49,942 bases of DNA from Leekyejoonella antrihumi. GTDB taxonomy: Bacteria > Actinomycetota > Actinomycetes > Actinomycetales > Dermatophilaceae. The stretch covers positions 1 to 49,942 of the forward strand of contig NZ_VCQV01000038.1 of NCBI RefSeq assembly GCF_007845645.1, written 5' to 3'. Each line of letters starts with the position of its first letter. Positions within the stretch are counted from its first letter, which is position 1. Both the position numbers and the translations under genes were made by a program. Shown piece by piece: positions 16,764 to 24,380 of this stretch. Below the pieces are notes generated by a model, which saw nothing but the letters and a program-made list of their open reading frames with translations, was not told where the DNA came from and ran no database searches.

Positions 16764-17126
16764 ATGGCACGGATCAAGGACATCCGGGCGAAGCGCGCCT
16801 ACGATGACGCCGACCAGGGCGACGGGGTGCGAGTGCTTGTCGACCGGCTGTGGCCGCGCGGGCTGAAGAAGGACGACGCTCGGCTCGACGAGTGGTGCAA
16901 GGAGATCGCGCCGTCGCAGGAGCTGCGCAAGTGGTACGGCCACGAGCCGGAGCGCTACGACGAGTTCGTCAAGAAGTATGCCGATGAGCTTCAGGACAAG
17001 GAGCACCGTGAGGCGCTCGAGCACCTGCGGCAGATTGGCGACGGCAAGGTCGTGACCCTGCTCAGCGCGACCAAGGACCTCGAGCTGAGCCAGGTGCCCA
17101 CGATCGTCGCAGCGCTGCGGGAGTGA
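16764..17126 (+). CDS. DUF488 family protein
   Basis: A 120-residue protein with the family signature VLVDRLWPRG (25-34) and the C-terminal VVTLLSATKDLELS. GGAAGGAG lies upstream of ATG 16764. DUF488 proteins are small, cytoplasmic and of uncertain function, sometimes linked to redox or stress genes. It lies 21 bases after the flavoprotein gene and probably shares its transcript. Confidence 0.88.
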   Translation: MARIKDIRAKRAYDDADQGDGVRVLVDRLWPRGLKKDDARLDEWCKEIAPSQELRKWYGHEPERYDEFVKKYADELQDKEHREALEHLRQIGDGKVVTLLSATKDLELSQVPTIVAALRE

Positions 17127-17231
17127 CCATTTGCGTCGGAGGTATCCTGAAGAGAGTTGGAAGAACGCCTCGAGCTCGTTGGGCCTGCCGCTCCATGCGA
17201 TCCGCTGTTCCAGCCGTAGAAGGTGGTCGAC

Positions 17232-17729
17232 ATGGTTGCACTGGGTGCGGTGTTGGTGCTGGTCGGTTTGGGTGTGCTGGTCATTGAGGCACACGTCTCG
17301 ACCGCCGGCGTCCTGGCTGTCGCCGGCGTGATGGCGGCGGCGGCGGGGGTCGGGGTGATTGTCGCCGGGTCGGGCGCGGCCCTTTTCGTGGCCATTCCCG
17401 TCTCGGTGGTGCTGGCGCTCGTCGGACTCGTCGCGATTCTGATGGTGGCGCGCGAGGTCGTCGTCGCCCGCCGTCAGGAGATCCGCACCGGCCCGACCGC
17501 GCTGGTCGGCTCGGTGGCGAAGGTGAGCACCTGGTCCGGCGAGGAAGGCCAGGTCGCCACCGACGGTGCCCTTTGGCATGCGCTGCTGGCGTACGGATGG
17601 GAGGATCCGCGGCCGAAGCCGGGCGACACGGTCATCGTCGACCAGCTCGAGGGACTGACCGTGTCGGTCCGCCGACCGCACGCCTGGGAGGTGACTCCGG
17701 TATGGAAGCCGTCATCGTTGTCGTTGTAG
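17232..17729 (+). CDS. NfeD-family membrane protein
   Basis: A 165-residue protein with membrane segments in residues 1-75 (three hydrophobic stretches with [18 protein letters not shown] first) and a C-terminal soluble OB-fold-like NfeD domain ([13 protein letters not shown] ... [17 protein letters not shown]). The start is ATG 17232 with AAGGTGG five bases upstream; an in-frame GTG at 17223 lies inside the ribosome site. It overlaps the slipin gene by 28 bases. NfeD and SPFH proteins are a known functional pair in membrane-domain organisation and quality control. No NfeD-linked protease domain is present in this short form. Confidence 0.87.
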   Translation: MVALGAVLVLVGLGVLVIEAHVSTAGVLAVAGVMAAAAGVGVIVAGSGAALFVAIPVSVVLALVGLVAILMVAREVVVARRQEIRTGPTALVGSVAKVSTWSGEEGQVATDGALWHALLAYGWEDPRPKPGDTVIVDQLEGLTVSVRRPHAWEVTPVWKPSSLSL

Positions 17730-18514
17730 TCGTTGCCGTCATCTGCCTGGCGCTGCTCAGCTCGTCGGTTCGAGTGCTGCGCGAGTACGAACGAGGGGTG
17801 GTCTTTCGCCTCGGCCGGCTGGTGGACCTGAAGAAGCCCGGTCTGGTTCTGTTGATCCCGGTCATCGACAAGATGGAACGGGTCGGACTTCGGACCGTCA
17901 CCCTCAATGTGCCCGCCCAGGACGTGATCACCCGGGACAACGTACCGGTCCGAGTGACCGCGGTCGCCTACTTCCGCGTCATCGACGCCAACCGCGCGAT
18001 CGTCGAGATCGAGAACTTCCTCGCGGCCACCACCCAGATTGCTCAGACATCGCTGCGGGCCGTCCTCGGCAAGGCCGAGCTCGACACCCTCCTGTCCGAG
18101 CGCGAGCGCCTCAACGAGGACCTGCAGAAGGTCATCGATCAGCAGACCGAACCGTGGGGCGTGAAGGTGTCGATCGTCGAGATCAAGGACGTCGACGTCC
18201 CCGAGAACATGCAGCGGGCGATCGCCCGGCAGGCCGAGGCCGAACGCGAACGCCGCGCGAAGGTGATCAACGCCGAGGGCGAGTTCCAGGCATCGGCGAA
18301 GCTGGCCGACGCCGCCGACGTGATGAGTCGGAACCCGACCACGTTGCAGCTGCGCTACCTGCAGACCCTCATGGAGATCGGCGGCACCAGCAAGTCCTCC
18401 GTCGTCATCCCGTTGCCGATCGACCTGATTCGGCCGCTGCTGGACCACGCCGCGACCCCGGCCCAGGACTCGACTGCGGACCACCCCGCGCTGTCGGGAG
18501 AAGACCCGCAGTAG
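17702..18514 (+). CDS. Slipin / SPFH (band 7) family protein
   Basis: A 270-residue stomatin-like protein. A single N-terminal hairpin or membrane segment ([16 protein letters not shown]) is followed by the SPFH domain ([14 protein letters not shown] ... [17 protein letters not shown]) and a helical region rich in Ala, Glu and Arg (about 185-225) typical of slipin oligomerisation. ATG 17702 has GGAGGTG about nine bases upstream, inside the NfeD gene. With NfeD it forms the conserved two-gene unit. The last 30 residues are low-complexity. Confidence 0.92.
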   Translation: MEAVIVVVVVVAVICLALLSSSVRVLREYERGVVFRLGRLVDLKKPGLVLLIPVIDKMERVGLRTVTLNVPAQDVITRDNVPVRVTAVAYFRVIDANRAIVEIENFLAATTQIAQTSLRAVLGKAELDTLLSERERLNEDLQKVIDQQTEPWGVKVSIVEIKDVDVPENMQRAIARQAEAERERRAKVINAEGEFQASAKLADAADVMSRNPTTLQLRYLQTLMEIGGTSKSSVVIPLPIDLIRPLLDHAATPAQDSTADHPALSGEDPQ

Positions 18515-18534
18515 CGTCCGGCCCGTCCGAGCGG

Positions 18535-18750
18535 TCAGTCGTCGCTGGAGCGCCGCGAGCCGAGGAACTCCAGCAGCGCCGGGTCGTCGGACGACAGCCG
18601 CTCGACCTCCTCGCCGCCGTCGCATCGACACATTGAGACGACGACGCCGTGCTCGTCTCGAGACAGCACCTGCCACGTTGCGCCGAAGGACTCCCAACGA
18701 CGTAGCCTCTCGGCGGCGTCGTCGGAGGCGGATGAGGATGAGGCGTTCAT
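18535..18750 (-). CDS. Small conserved actinobacterial protein
   Basis: A 71-residue cytoplasmic protein. WESFGATWQVLSRDEHGVVV, followed by MCRCDGGEEVERLSSDDP, resembles small uncharacterised proteins I recall from other Actinobacteria. It has one CRC cysteine pair and an acidic, serine-rich start. I chose ATG 18750; an upstream in-frame start at 18813 adds 21 residues lacking family character. The ribosome site is weak either way. It is convergent with the slipin gene and divergent from the enoyl-CoA hydratase. The function is unknown. Confidence 0.65.
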   Translation of the reverse strand: MNASSSSASDDAAERLRRWESFGATWQVLSRDEHGVVVSMCRCDGGEEVERLSSDDPALLEFLGSRRSSDD

Positions 18751-18830
18751 GATCTCAGCATGCACCAGTAGTCCTGTTGACGTCGTGCCAGTACCCGGAC
18801 ATGCTGTGCTCATAGCCGGAGAGGGAAGCC

Positions 18831-19670
18831 ATGCCCTACGAACAGATTCTTGTGGAGGTCGCCGAACGCATCGCGACGATCACGCTGAACCGCCCGCAGG
18901 CCCGTAACGGCTTCACCACCCGGATGGCCGACGAGATCGCGGGAGCACTGCGGGAGGCCGGCACTCGCACCGATGTGCAGGTGGTGGTGCTGACCGGCGC
19001 CGGGGACGACTTCTGTGTGGGGGCCGACCTGAGTGGGGGCCGCCTGAACGTCGGCGAGGATGGTGGCCCCACGCCGGGGTGGGTGGAACCTGCCAGCCGA
19101 GTGACCGGCCCGCTGTTTGTGCTCGACAAGCCGGTCATTGCCGCGGTGCACGGCGCCGCCGTCGGTGTCGGCTCGACGATGATCCTGCCGGCGGACTACC
19201 GGATCGCCGCGCAGGACAGTCGGTTCGGCTTTGTCTTCTCCCGTCGCGGGATCTATCCCGAGGGTGGCTCGACCTGGTTCCTGCCACGCCTGGTCGGCAT
19301 GACCCGCGCCTCCGACTGGATGATCTCCGGCCGTCTGGTCTCCGCGCAGGAGGCGCTCGACGCCGGACTGCTGACGTCGGTGCATCCTGCCGAATCCGTG
19401 CTGGAGGCGGCGTATGCGGTGGCACACGACCTCATCGAGCACACTGCGCCGGTCTCGACCGCCGTGATACGTCGCGCGATGTGGTGGGGCATGAGCCAGC
19501 CGAGTCCCGACCCGGTGTTCGCGCTGGACACCCGGCTGATTGCGAGCACTGCCAACAGTGCCGACGCGACCGAGGGTGTCAGGTCCTTCCTGGAGCACCG
19601 GGCTCCCGACTTTCCCGGGTGCCTGGCGACCGACCTGCCCGACTTTGTCCCCTGGGAACAAAGTGACTGA
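18831..19670 (+). CDS. Enoyl-CoA hydratase/isomerase family protein
   Basis: A 279-residue crotonase-fold enzyme. ITLNRPQARNGF near residue 17 and VIAAVHGAAVGVGSTM near 103 form the CoA pocket and oxyanion hole. DYRIAAQDSRFGFVFSRRGIYPEGG carries the second catalytic region; the Glu in YPEGG suits a hydratase or isomerase. GGAGAGGGA precedes ATG 18831. It overlaps the TetR gene by eight bases. Probable role: hydration of trans-2-enoyl-CoA in fatty acid or aromatic side-chain breakdown. Confidence 0.9.
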   Translation: MPYEQILVEVAERIATITLNRPQARNGFTTRMADEIAGALREAGTRTDVQVVVLTGAGDDFCVGADLSGGRLNVGEDGGPTPGWVEPASRVTGPLFVLDKPVIAAVHGAAVGVGSTMILPADYRIAAQDSRFGFVFSRRGIYPEGGSTWFLPRLVGMTRASDWMISGRLVSAQEALDAGLLTSVHPAESVLEAAYAVAHDLIEHTAPVSTAVIRRAMWWGMSQPSPDPVFALDTRLIASTANSADATEGVRSFLEHRAPDFPGCLATDLPDFVPWEQSD

Positions 19671-20283
19671 AAAACGTTCGCGCAGAATGGATCCGGACGA
19701 GCGTCGTCGGCAGATCCTGGCTTGCGCAGTGCGAATGTTCGGTGAGCGTCCCTACTCGGAGGTCTCGACGACCGCGCTGGCGAGGGAGGCCGGCGTCACG
19801 CGCGGACTGCTGCACCACTACTTCGGCACCAAGAGGGGGCTTTATCTCGAGGTGGTGCGCCGCACCGTGTTTCTGCCGGACCCGACGGACGCGGCGATCT
19901 GCCAGGGGACCCTGCAGGAGCGGGTCGGGGAGTGCGTGGACTGGTTCCTGGACGCGGTGTCGCAGCATCGCAAGACCTTTGTCGCGGTTGCCGGTGCCGA
20001 GGGCATTGGTGATGATCCCGAGATCGAGGCGCTGCTGGCCGATGCCGACGACCTGGCCGCTCGGCGGCTGCTCGAGATGCTCGGGGTCCGGCAGGGCGGC
20101 CGGGCGCAAAGCTCGGAGCGCGCGGTGATGCGGGCCTACGCCGGTCTGGTCAAGGCCGCGGTGCGCGAGTGGGTCCGTGGGGGAGCGCTGACGAGGAGCC
20201 AGGTGCGGGCGCTGCTGGTCCCCGCGCTCGTCGTCATCGTGCGAGAGGTGCTCCCGGCACTTGTTACTGGTGAGTTAAACTAG
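19663..20283 (+). CDS. TetR-family transcriptional regulator
   Basis: A 206-residue regulator with a TetR DNA-binding domain (RRRQILACAVRMFG ... VSTTALAREAGVTRGLLHHYFGTKRGLYLEVV, residues 10-60) and a variable ligand-binding C-terminus. I favour GTG 19663, which overlaps the hydratase gene and gives the family-like N-terminus MTEKRSRRMDPDERR; ATG 19687 is the alternative. Position between the hydratase and fadA suggests control of beta-oxidation with acyl-CoA as ligand. A candidate operator lies at the end of its own gene upstream of fadA. Confidence 0.9.
   Translation: MTEKRSRRMDPDERRRQILACAVRMFGERPYSEVSTTALAREAGVTRGLLHHYFGTKRGLYLEVVRRTVFLPDPTDAAICQGTLQERVGECVDWFLDAVSQHRKTFVAVAGAEGIGDDPEIEALLADADDLAARRLLEMLGVRQGGRAQSSERAVMRAYAGLVKAAVREWVRGGALTRSQVRALLVPALVVIVREVLPALVTGELN
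20264..20278. promoter_or_regulatory. Candidate TetR operator upstream of fadA
   Basis: TTACTGGTGAGTTAA is an imperfect inverted repeat (TTACT-GGTG-AGTTAA) at the 3' end of the TetR gene. TTGACA at 20289-20294 lies just downstream and could be a -35 element for fadA. A related sequence, TTACCAGGCAGTAG, reads on the minus strand at 29854-29841 upstream of the acyl-CoA dehydrogenase operon. Confidence 0.35.
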
Positions 20284-20320
20284 GACTGTTGACAGGCTGG
20301 CAACACCTGATGGCGGTTCG

Positions 20321-20344
20321 GGGTCACCCGCCGGCGGGCGACCC
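20321..20344 (+). terminator. G+C-rich palindrome after the TetR gene
   Basis: GGGTC-A-CCCGCCGGCGGG-C-GACCC is self-complementary over 24 bases apart from the two single-base mispairs. It lies 38 bases after the TetR stop and 60 bases before fadA. There is no T-run. It may terminate or attenuate transcription between the regulator and fadA. Confidence 0.35.
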
Positions 20345-20404
20345 TCCAGATCGCGCGTCGCCCGACTGCTTGTCCGAAGGCCCGACTCTTGAAGGGACGC
20401 TCTC

Positions 20405-21616
20405 GTGAGCACCGAAGCATTCATCTACGACGCCATCCGCACCCCGCGTGGACGCGGCAAGAAGGGCGCGCTGCACGGCACCAAGCCGGTGTCGCTCGTC
20501 GTCGGCCTGATCGACGAGATGCGCAAGCGGAACCCCAGTCTCGAGGTCGACCGCATCGACGACGTGGTGCTGGGGGTCGTCTCCCCGGTGGGCGACCAGG
20601 GCGCGGTCATCGCTCGGACCGCCGCGCTTGCGGCCGGGCTGCCGCCCACGGTCGCGGGTGTGCAGCTCAACCGCTTCTGCGCCTCCGGCCTGGAAGCCGT
20701 GAACACCGCCGCCCAGAAGGTGCGCTCCGGCTGGGACTCTCTGCTGCTCGCCGGCGGCGTCGAGTCGATGTCCCGTGTCCCGATCGGTTCCGACGGTGGC
20801 GCCTGGGCGATGGACCCGGCCACCAACTTCGATACCTACTTCGTGCCGCAGGGCGTCTCCGCCGACCTCATCGCCACCATGGAGGGCTTCAGCCGCACCG
20901 ATGTCGACACGTATGCCGTGCGCTCGCAGCGGGCCGCTGCGAACGCCTGGGAGAAGGGCTACTTCAAGGACTCGGTGATCCCGGTCGTCGACCAGAACGG
21001 CCTGATCGTGCTCGACCATGATGAGCACATGCGGCCCGAGTCCACGGTGGAGGGCCTGGCCGCGCTGAAGCCGTCCTTCGCGGGGATGGGTGAGGCCGGC
21101 GGCTTCGACGCCGTGGCACTGCAGAAGTTCCACAGCGTGGAGCGCATCAACCACGTGCACACCGCCGCGAACAGCTCGGGCATCGTCGACGGGGCCTCCC
21201 TGGTGCTGGTGGGTTCAGGACGGGTCGGCAAGGAGCTCGGTCTCACGGCACGGGCCCGCGTCGTCGCGACCGCGACCAGTGGCGCCGACCCCACGATCAT
21301 GCTCACCGGGCCGACGCCGGCCACGCAGAAGCTGCTCAAGACCGCGGGACTGACGGTCGACGACATCGACCTCTTCGAGATCAACGAGGCCTTCGCCGCG
21401 GTCGTGCTGAAGTACCAGCGGGATATGGGCATTCCGGACGAGAAGCTGAACGTCAACGGCGGTGCCATCGCCATGGGCCACCCACTCGGGGCCACCGGCG
21501 CGATGATCCTCGGCACCATGGTCGATGAGTTGGAGCGCCGTGACCTGCAGCGCGCGGTCATCACCCTCTGCATCGGCGGCGGCATGGGTGTCGCCACCCT
21601 CATCGAGCGCATCTGA
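20405..21616 (+). CDS. fadA: Acetyl-CoA C-acetyltransferase (thiolase), beta-oxidation type
   Basis: A 403-residue thiolase. The nucleophile is C92 ([12 protein letters not shown]), the base His is H359 ([15 protein letters not shown]), and the second Cys is C389 (CIGGGMG). All three catalytic residues are present. GAAGGGACG precedes GTG 20405. It cleaves 3-ketoacyl-CoA to acetyl-CoA and a shortened acyl-CoA, the final step of each beta-oxidation cycle. The fadB-type gene follows 124 bases downstream and encodes the two preceding steps. Confidence 0.95.
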   Translation: MSTEAFIYDAIRTPRGRGKKGALHGTKPVSLVVGLIDEMRKRNPSLEVDRIDDVVLGVVSPVGDQGAVIARTAALAAGLPPTVAGVQLNRFCASGLEAVNTAAQKVRSGWDSLLLAGGVESMSRVPIGSDGGAWAMDPATNFDTYFVPQGVSADLIATMEGFSRTDVDTYAVRSQRAAANAWEKGYFKDSVIPVVDQNGLIVLDHDEHMRPESTVEGLAALKPSFAGMGEAGGFDAVALQKFHSVERINHVHTAANSSGIVDGASLVLVGSGRVGKELGLTARARVVATATSGADPTIMLTGPTPATQKLLKTAGLTVDDIDLFEINEAFAAVVLKYQRDMGIPDEKLNVNGGAIAMGHPLGATGAMILGTMVDELERRDLQRAVITLCIGGGMGVATLIERI

Positions 21617-21740
21617 CCCCCACGAAGTTCTGCGGTCGCAAGCTCCCTCCGATACTTCGCGGGGACCCCGACCCGTCACGGGATTCAGGCCTGTCGTCCA
21701 ACCGAACTTCGATCCGCCACCTCGTAGAAGGACGCAATTC

Positions 21741-23903
21741 ATGACTGACATCATCCGCTGGGAGAAGGACGCCGACGGCGTGGTCGTCCTCACCATGGAC
21801 GACCCGAACCAGGGCGCCAACACGATGAATGCGGACTACCGCACCTCCATGCGGTCCGCAGTCGACCGACTGGTCGCCGAGCAGGACGCCATCACCGGTG
21901 TGGTCATCACCTCGGCGAAGAAGACCTTCTTCGCCGGTGGCGACCTGCACGATCTGCTGGCCGCCGGCAAGGAGGACGCCCAGCAGGTCTTCGACCAGAT
22001 CACCGAGGTCAAGGCTCAGCTGCGCACGCTGGAGACGCTCGGGAAGCCGGTGGTCGCCGCGATCAACGGTGCGGCCCTCGGGGGCGGCCTGGAGATCGCG
22101 CTCGCCTGCCACCACCGGATTGCCGCCGACGTGAAGGGATCCCAGCTCGGCCTACCCGAGGTCACCCTCGGTTTGCTGCCCGGTGGCGGTGGGGTGACCC
22201 GCACCGTCCGGCTGCTCGGCATCGCCGACGCGCTGCTGAAGGTGCTCCTGCAAGGACAGCGCCTCACGCCGGCAAAGGCGCTGGAGACCGGCCTCGTGCA
22301 CGAGGTTGTCGACAGCGTTGATGCACTGCTGCCGGCCGCCAAGGCCTGGATCAAGGACAATGCAGAAGCCCAGCAGCCCTGGGACGTCAAGGGATACAAG
22401 ATCCCGGGTGGCACACCCATCAACCCGGGATTTGCCGCGAACCTGCCTGCGTTCCCAGCGAATCTGCGCAAGCAGATCAAGGGAGCCAACTTTCCGGCGC
22501 CGCGCGCGATCCTGTCTGCAGCGGTCGAGGGCGCTCAGGTCGACCTCGACACCGCGCTGGAGATCGAGTCGCGCTACCTGGTGCAGCTGGTCACCGGGCA
22601 GGTCTCGAAGAACATGATCACCGCGTTCTTCTTCAACCTGCAGCACATCAACTCCGGTGGCAGCCGCCCCGAGGGCTTCGACCGGTTCGTCGCCAAGAAG
22701 GTCGCCGTTCTCGGAGCCGGCATGATGGGCGCCGGCATCGCCTACGTCTGCGCCCGTGGCGGGATGGATGTCGTGCTCAAGGACGTCTCGGCCGAGGCCG
22801 CCGAGCGGGGCAAGGGCTACTCGAAGAACCTTGTCGACAAGGCGATCTCGCGGGGAAAGTCCACCCAACAGCAGGCGGACGCGTTGCTGGCGAAGATCCA
22901 CCCGAGCGCCGATGTCGCCGACCTGGCAGGGTGCGACCTGGTGGTCGAGGCGGTCTTCGAGAGCGTCGCGCTCAAGCACAAGGTCTTCCAGGAGCTCGAG
23001 GACGTCGTACAGCCGGGGGCCGTGCTCGGCTCGAACACCTCGACCCTGCCGATCACCGGGCTGGCCGAGGGAGTCAAGCAGCAGGACAACTTCATCGGCC
23101 TGCACTTCTTCTCGCCGGTCGACAAGATGCCGCTGCTGGAGATCATCGCCGGTGACAAGACCAGCGACGAGACCCTCGCGAAGGCTTTCGACATCGCGCA
23201 GCAGATCAAGAAGACACCGATCGTCGTGAACGACAGCCGTGGCTTCTTCACCAGCCGCGTCATCGGGACCTTCCTCAACGAGGCAATCGCCATGGTGGGC
23301 GAGGGCGTCCACCCGGCGTCGATCGAGCAGGCCGGTCTGCAGGCGGGCTACCCCGCGGCTCCGCTGCAGCTCTGCGACGAGCTGAACCTCACGCTGATGA
23401 GCAAGATCGCCAAGGAGACCAAGGAGGGGCTGGTCGCCGACGGCAAGGGCGACCGGTACTACGAGCACCCGGCGACGGCTATCGTCGACCGGATGATCGA
23501 GGAGTTCGACCGGCAGGGCAAGCTCGGTGGCGCCGGCTTCTACGACTACGCCGAAGGCAGGCGGACCGGTCTGTGGCCGGGCCTGGTCGACAACTTCGGC
23601 GGCACGAAGGAGCTGCCATTCGAGGACATGAAGGAGCGGATGCTCTTCGCCGAGGCGCTCGAGACGGTCAAGTGCTTCGACGAGGACGTACTGCGCAGTG
23701 TGGCGGACGCGAACATCGGGTCGATCTTCGGCATCGGCTTCCCGGCGTGGACCGGTGGCGTCGTGCAGTACATGAACGGCTACGAGGGTGGCCTGGCCGG
23801 GTTCGTGGCTCGGTCACGTGAGCTCGCCGTCGCCTACGGCCCGCAGTTCAACCCGCCGGAATCGTTGGTCGCCAAGGCCGACGCCGGCGACACCTACCGG
23901 TAG
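21741..23903 (+). CDS. fadB: Multifunctional enoyl-CoA hydratase / 3-hydroxyacyl-CoA dehydrogenase
   Basis: A 720-residue alpha subunit of the beta-oxidation complex. The N-terminal crotonase domain (residues 1-190; KTFFAGGDL and INGAALGGGLEIALACHH) is followed by a linker, an NAD-binding domain starting near 318 (KKVAVLGAGMMGAGIAYV) with the dehydrogenase segment IGLHFFSPVDKMPLLEII, and two C-terminal helical domains. GTAGAAGGA precedes ATG 21741. It hydrates enoyl-CoA and oxidises 3-hydroxyacyl-CoA for the adjacent thiolase. Length is normal for FadB/FadJ and no residue is obviously missing. Assignment between FadB and FadJ is arbitrary. Confidence 0.94.
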   Translation: MTDIIRWEKDADGVVVLTMDDPNQGANTMNADYRTSMRSAVDRLVAEQDAITGVVITSAKKTFFAGGDLHDLLAAGKEDAQQVFDQITEVKAQLRTLETLGKPVVAAINGAALGGGLEIALACHHRIAADVKGSQLGLPEVTLGLLPGGGGVTRTVRLLGIADALLKVLLQGQRLTPAKALETGLVHEVVDSVDALLPAAKAWIKDNAEAQQPWDVKGYKIPGGTPINPGFAANLPAFPANLRKQIKGANFPAPRAILSAAVEGAQVDLDTALEIESRYLVQLVTGQVSKNMITAFFFNLQHINSGGSRPEGFDRFVAKKVAVLGAGMMGAGIAYVCARGGMDVVLKDVSAEAAERGKGYSKNLVDKAISRGKSTQQQADALLAKIHPSADVADLAGCDLVVEAVFESVALKHKVFQELEDVVQPGAVLGSNTSTLPITGLAEGVKQQDNFIGLHFFSPVDKMPLLEIIAGDKTSDETLAKAFDIAQQIKKTPIVVNDSRGFFTSRVIGTFLNEAIAMVGEGVHPASIEQAGLQAGYPAAPLQLCDELNLTLMSKIAKETKEGLVADGKGDRYYEHPATAIVDRMIEEFDRQGKLGGAGFYDYAEGRRTGLWPGLVDNFGGTKELPFEDMKERMLFAEALETVKCFDEDVLRSVADANIGSIFGIGFPAWTGGVVQYMNGYEGGLAGFVARSRELAVAYGPQFNPPESLVAKADAGDTYR

Positions 23904-23926
23904 CCTCGACCCCACCACCCCCTTGG

Positions 23927-23988
23927 ATAATGCACTTTCGCCCCAAAGGCGCAGCTGCAGCTGCGCCTTTGAGGCGAGAGTGCATTAT
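23927..23988. terminator. 62-base near-perfect palindrome after fadB
   Basis: The arms at 23927-23957 and 23958-23988 match at 29 of 31 positions, with CAGCTG meeting at the centre (GCAGCTGCAGCTGC) and ATAATGCACT/AGTGCATTAT at the ends. It begins 24 bases after the fadB stop and ends 32 bases before the GntR start. It would form a very strong stem in RNA, so termination of fadAB is the simplest reading; a DNA-level element is also possible. Confidence 0.6.
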
Positions 23989-24020
23989 TGGGCGAGGTTG
24001 CGTGGGGCAGGATGGTGGCC

Positions 24021-24380
24021 ATGATCGCCATCGACCAGGACTCGTCAAAGCCGCCGTTCGAGCAGATCTGCGACCAGATCGCCGGCCAGATCCACTCGGG
24101 TGACCTGTCGGTGGGTGAGCGACTGCCGAGTGTCCGCGCCATGGCCGCCCAGTTGGGCATCGCACCGGGCACGGTCGCCAAGGCCTACACGCACCTCGAA
24201 CAGTCCGGGCTCGTCGAGGGGCGAGGCCGCTCAGGCACCCATGTGAGTGCCGGGCAGGACTCGGCCAGGGGGTATGCCGCACGCGCGGCGGCCGACTTCG
24301 CCGGCCAGGTGCGCACGCTCGGCCTCGACATCGACGAGCTGCTGTCGATCGTGCGCGCCGCACTCGCACGCACCCGCTAG
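24021..24380 (+). CDS. GntR-family regulator, YtrA-like short form
   Basis: A 119-residue regulator with a winged helix (PPFEQICDQIAGQIHSGDL ... LPSVRAMAAQLGIAPGTVAKAYTHLEQSGLVEGRGRSGTHV) and only a short helical tail. This is the YtrA subfamily layout, usually linked to ABC transporters, though none is adjacent. ATG 24021 has AGGATGG close upstream; ATG 24012 is an alternative. Its TAG stop and the TAG of the convergent decarboxylase gene are read from the same four bases, CTAG, at 24377-24380. Confidence 0.85.
   Translation: MIAIDQDSSKPPFEQICDQIAGQIHSGDLSVGERLPSVRAMAAQLGIAPGTVAKAYTHLEQSGLVEGRGRSGTHVSAGQDSARGYAARAAADFAGQVRTLGLDIDELLSIVRAALARTR

Noticed and set aside
15396-17681. A 761-codon minus-strand open frame spanning the flavoprotein and DUF488 genes
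   Set aside because: It is antisense to two well-supported genes and reads as low-complexity Arg/His/Asp sequence without any domain.
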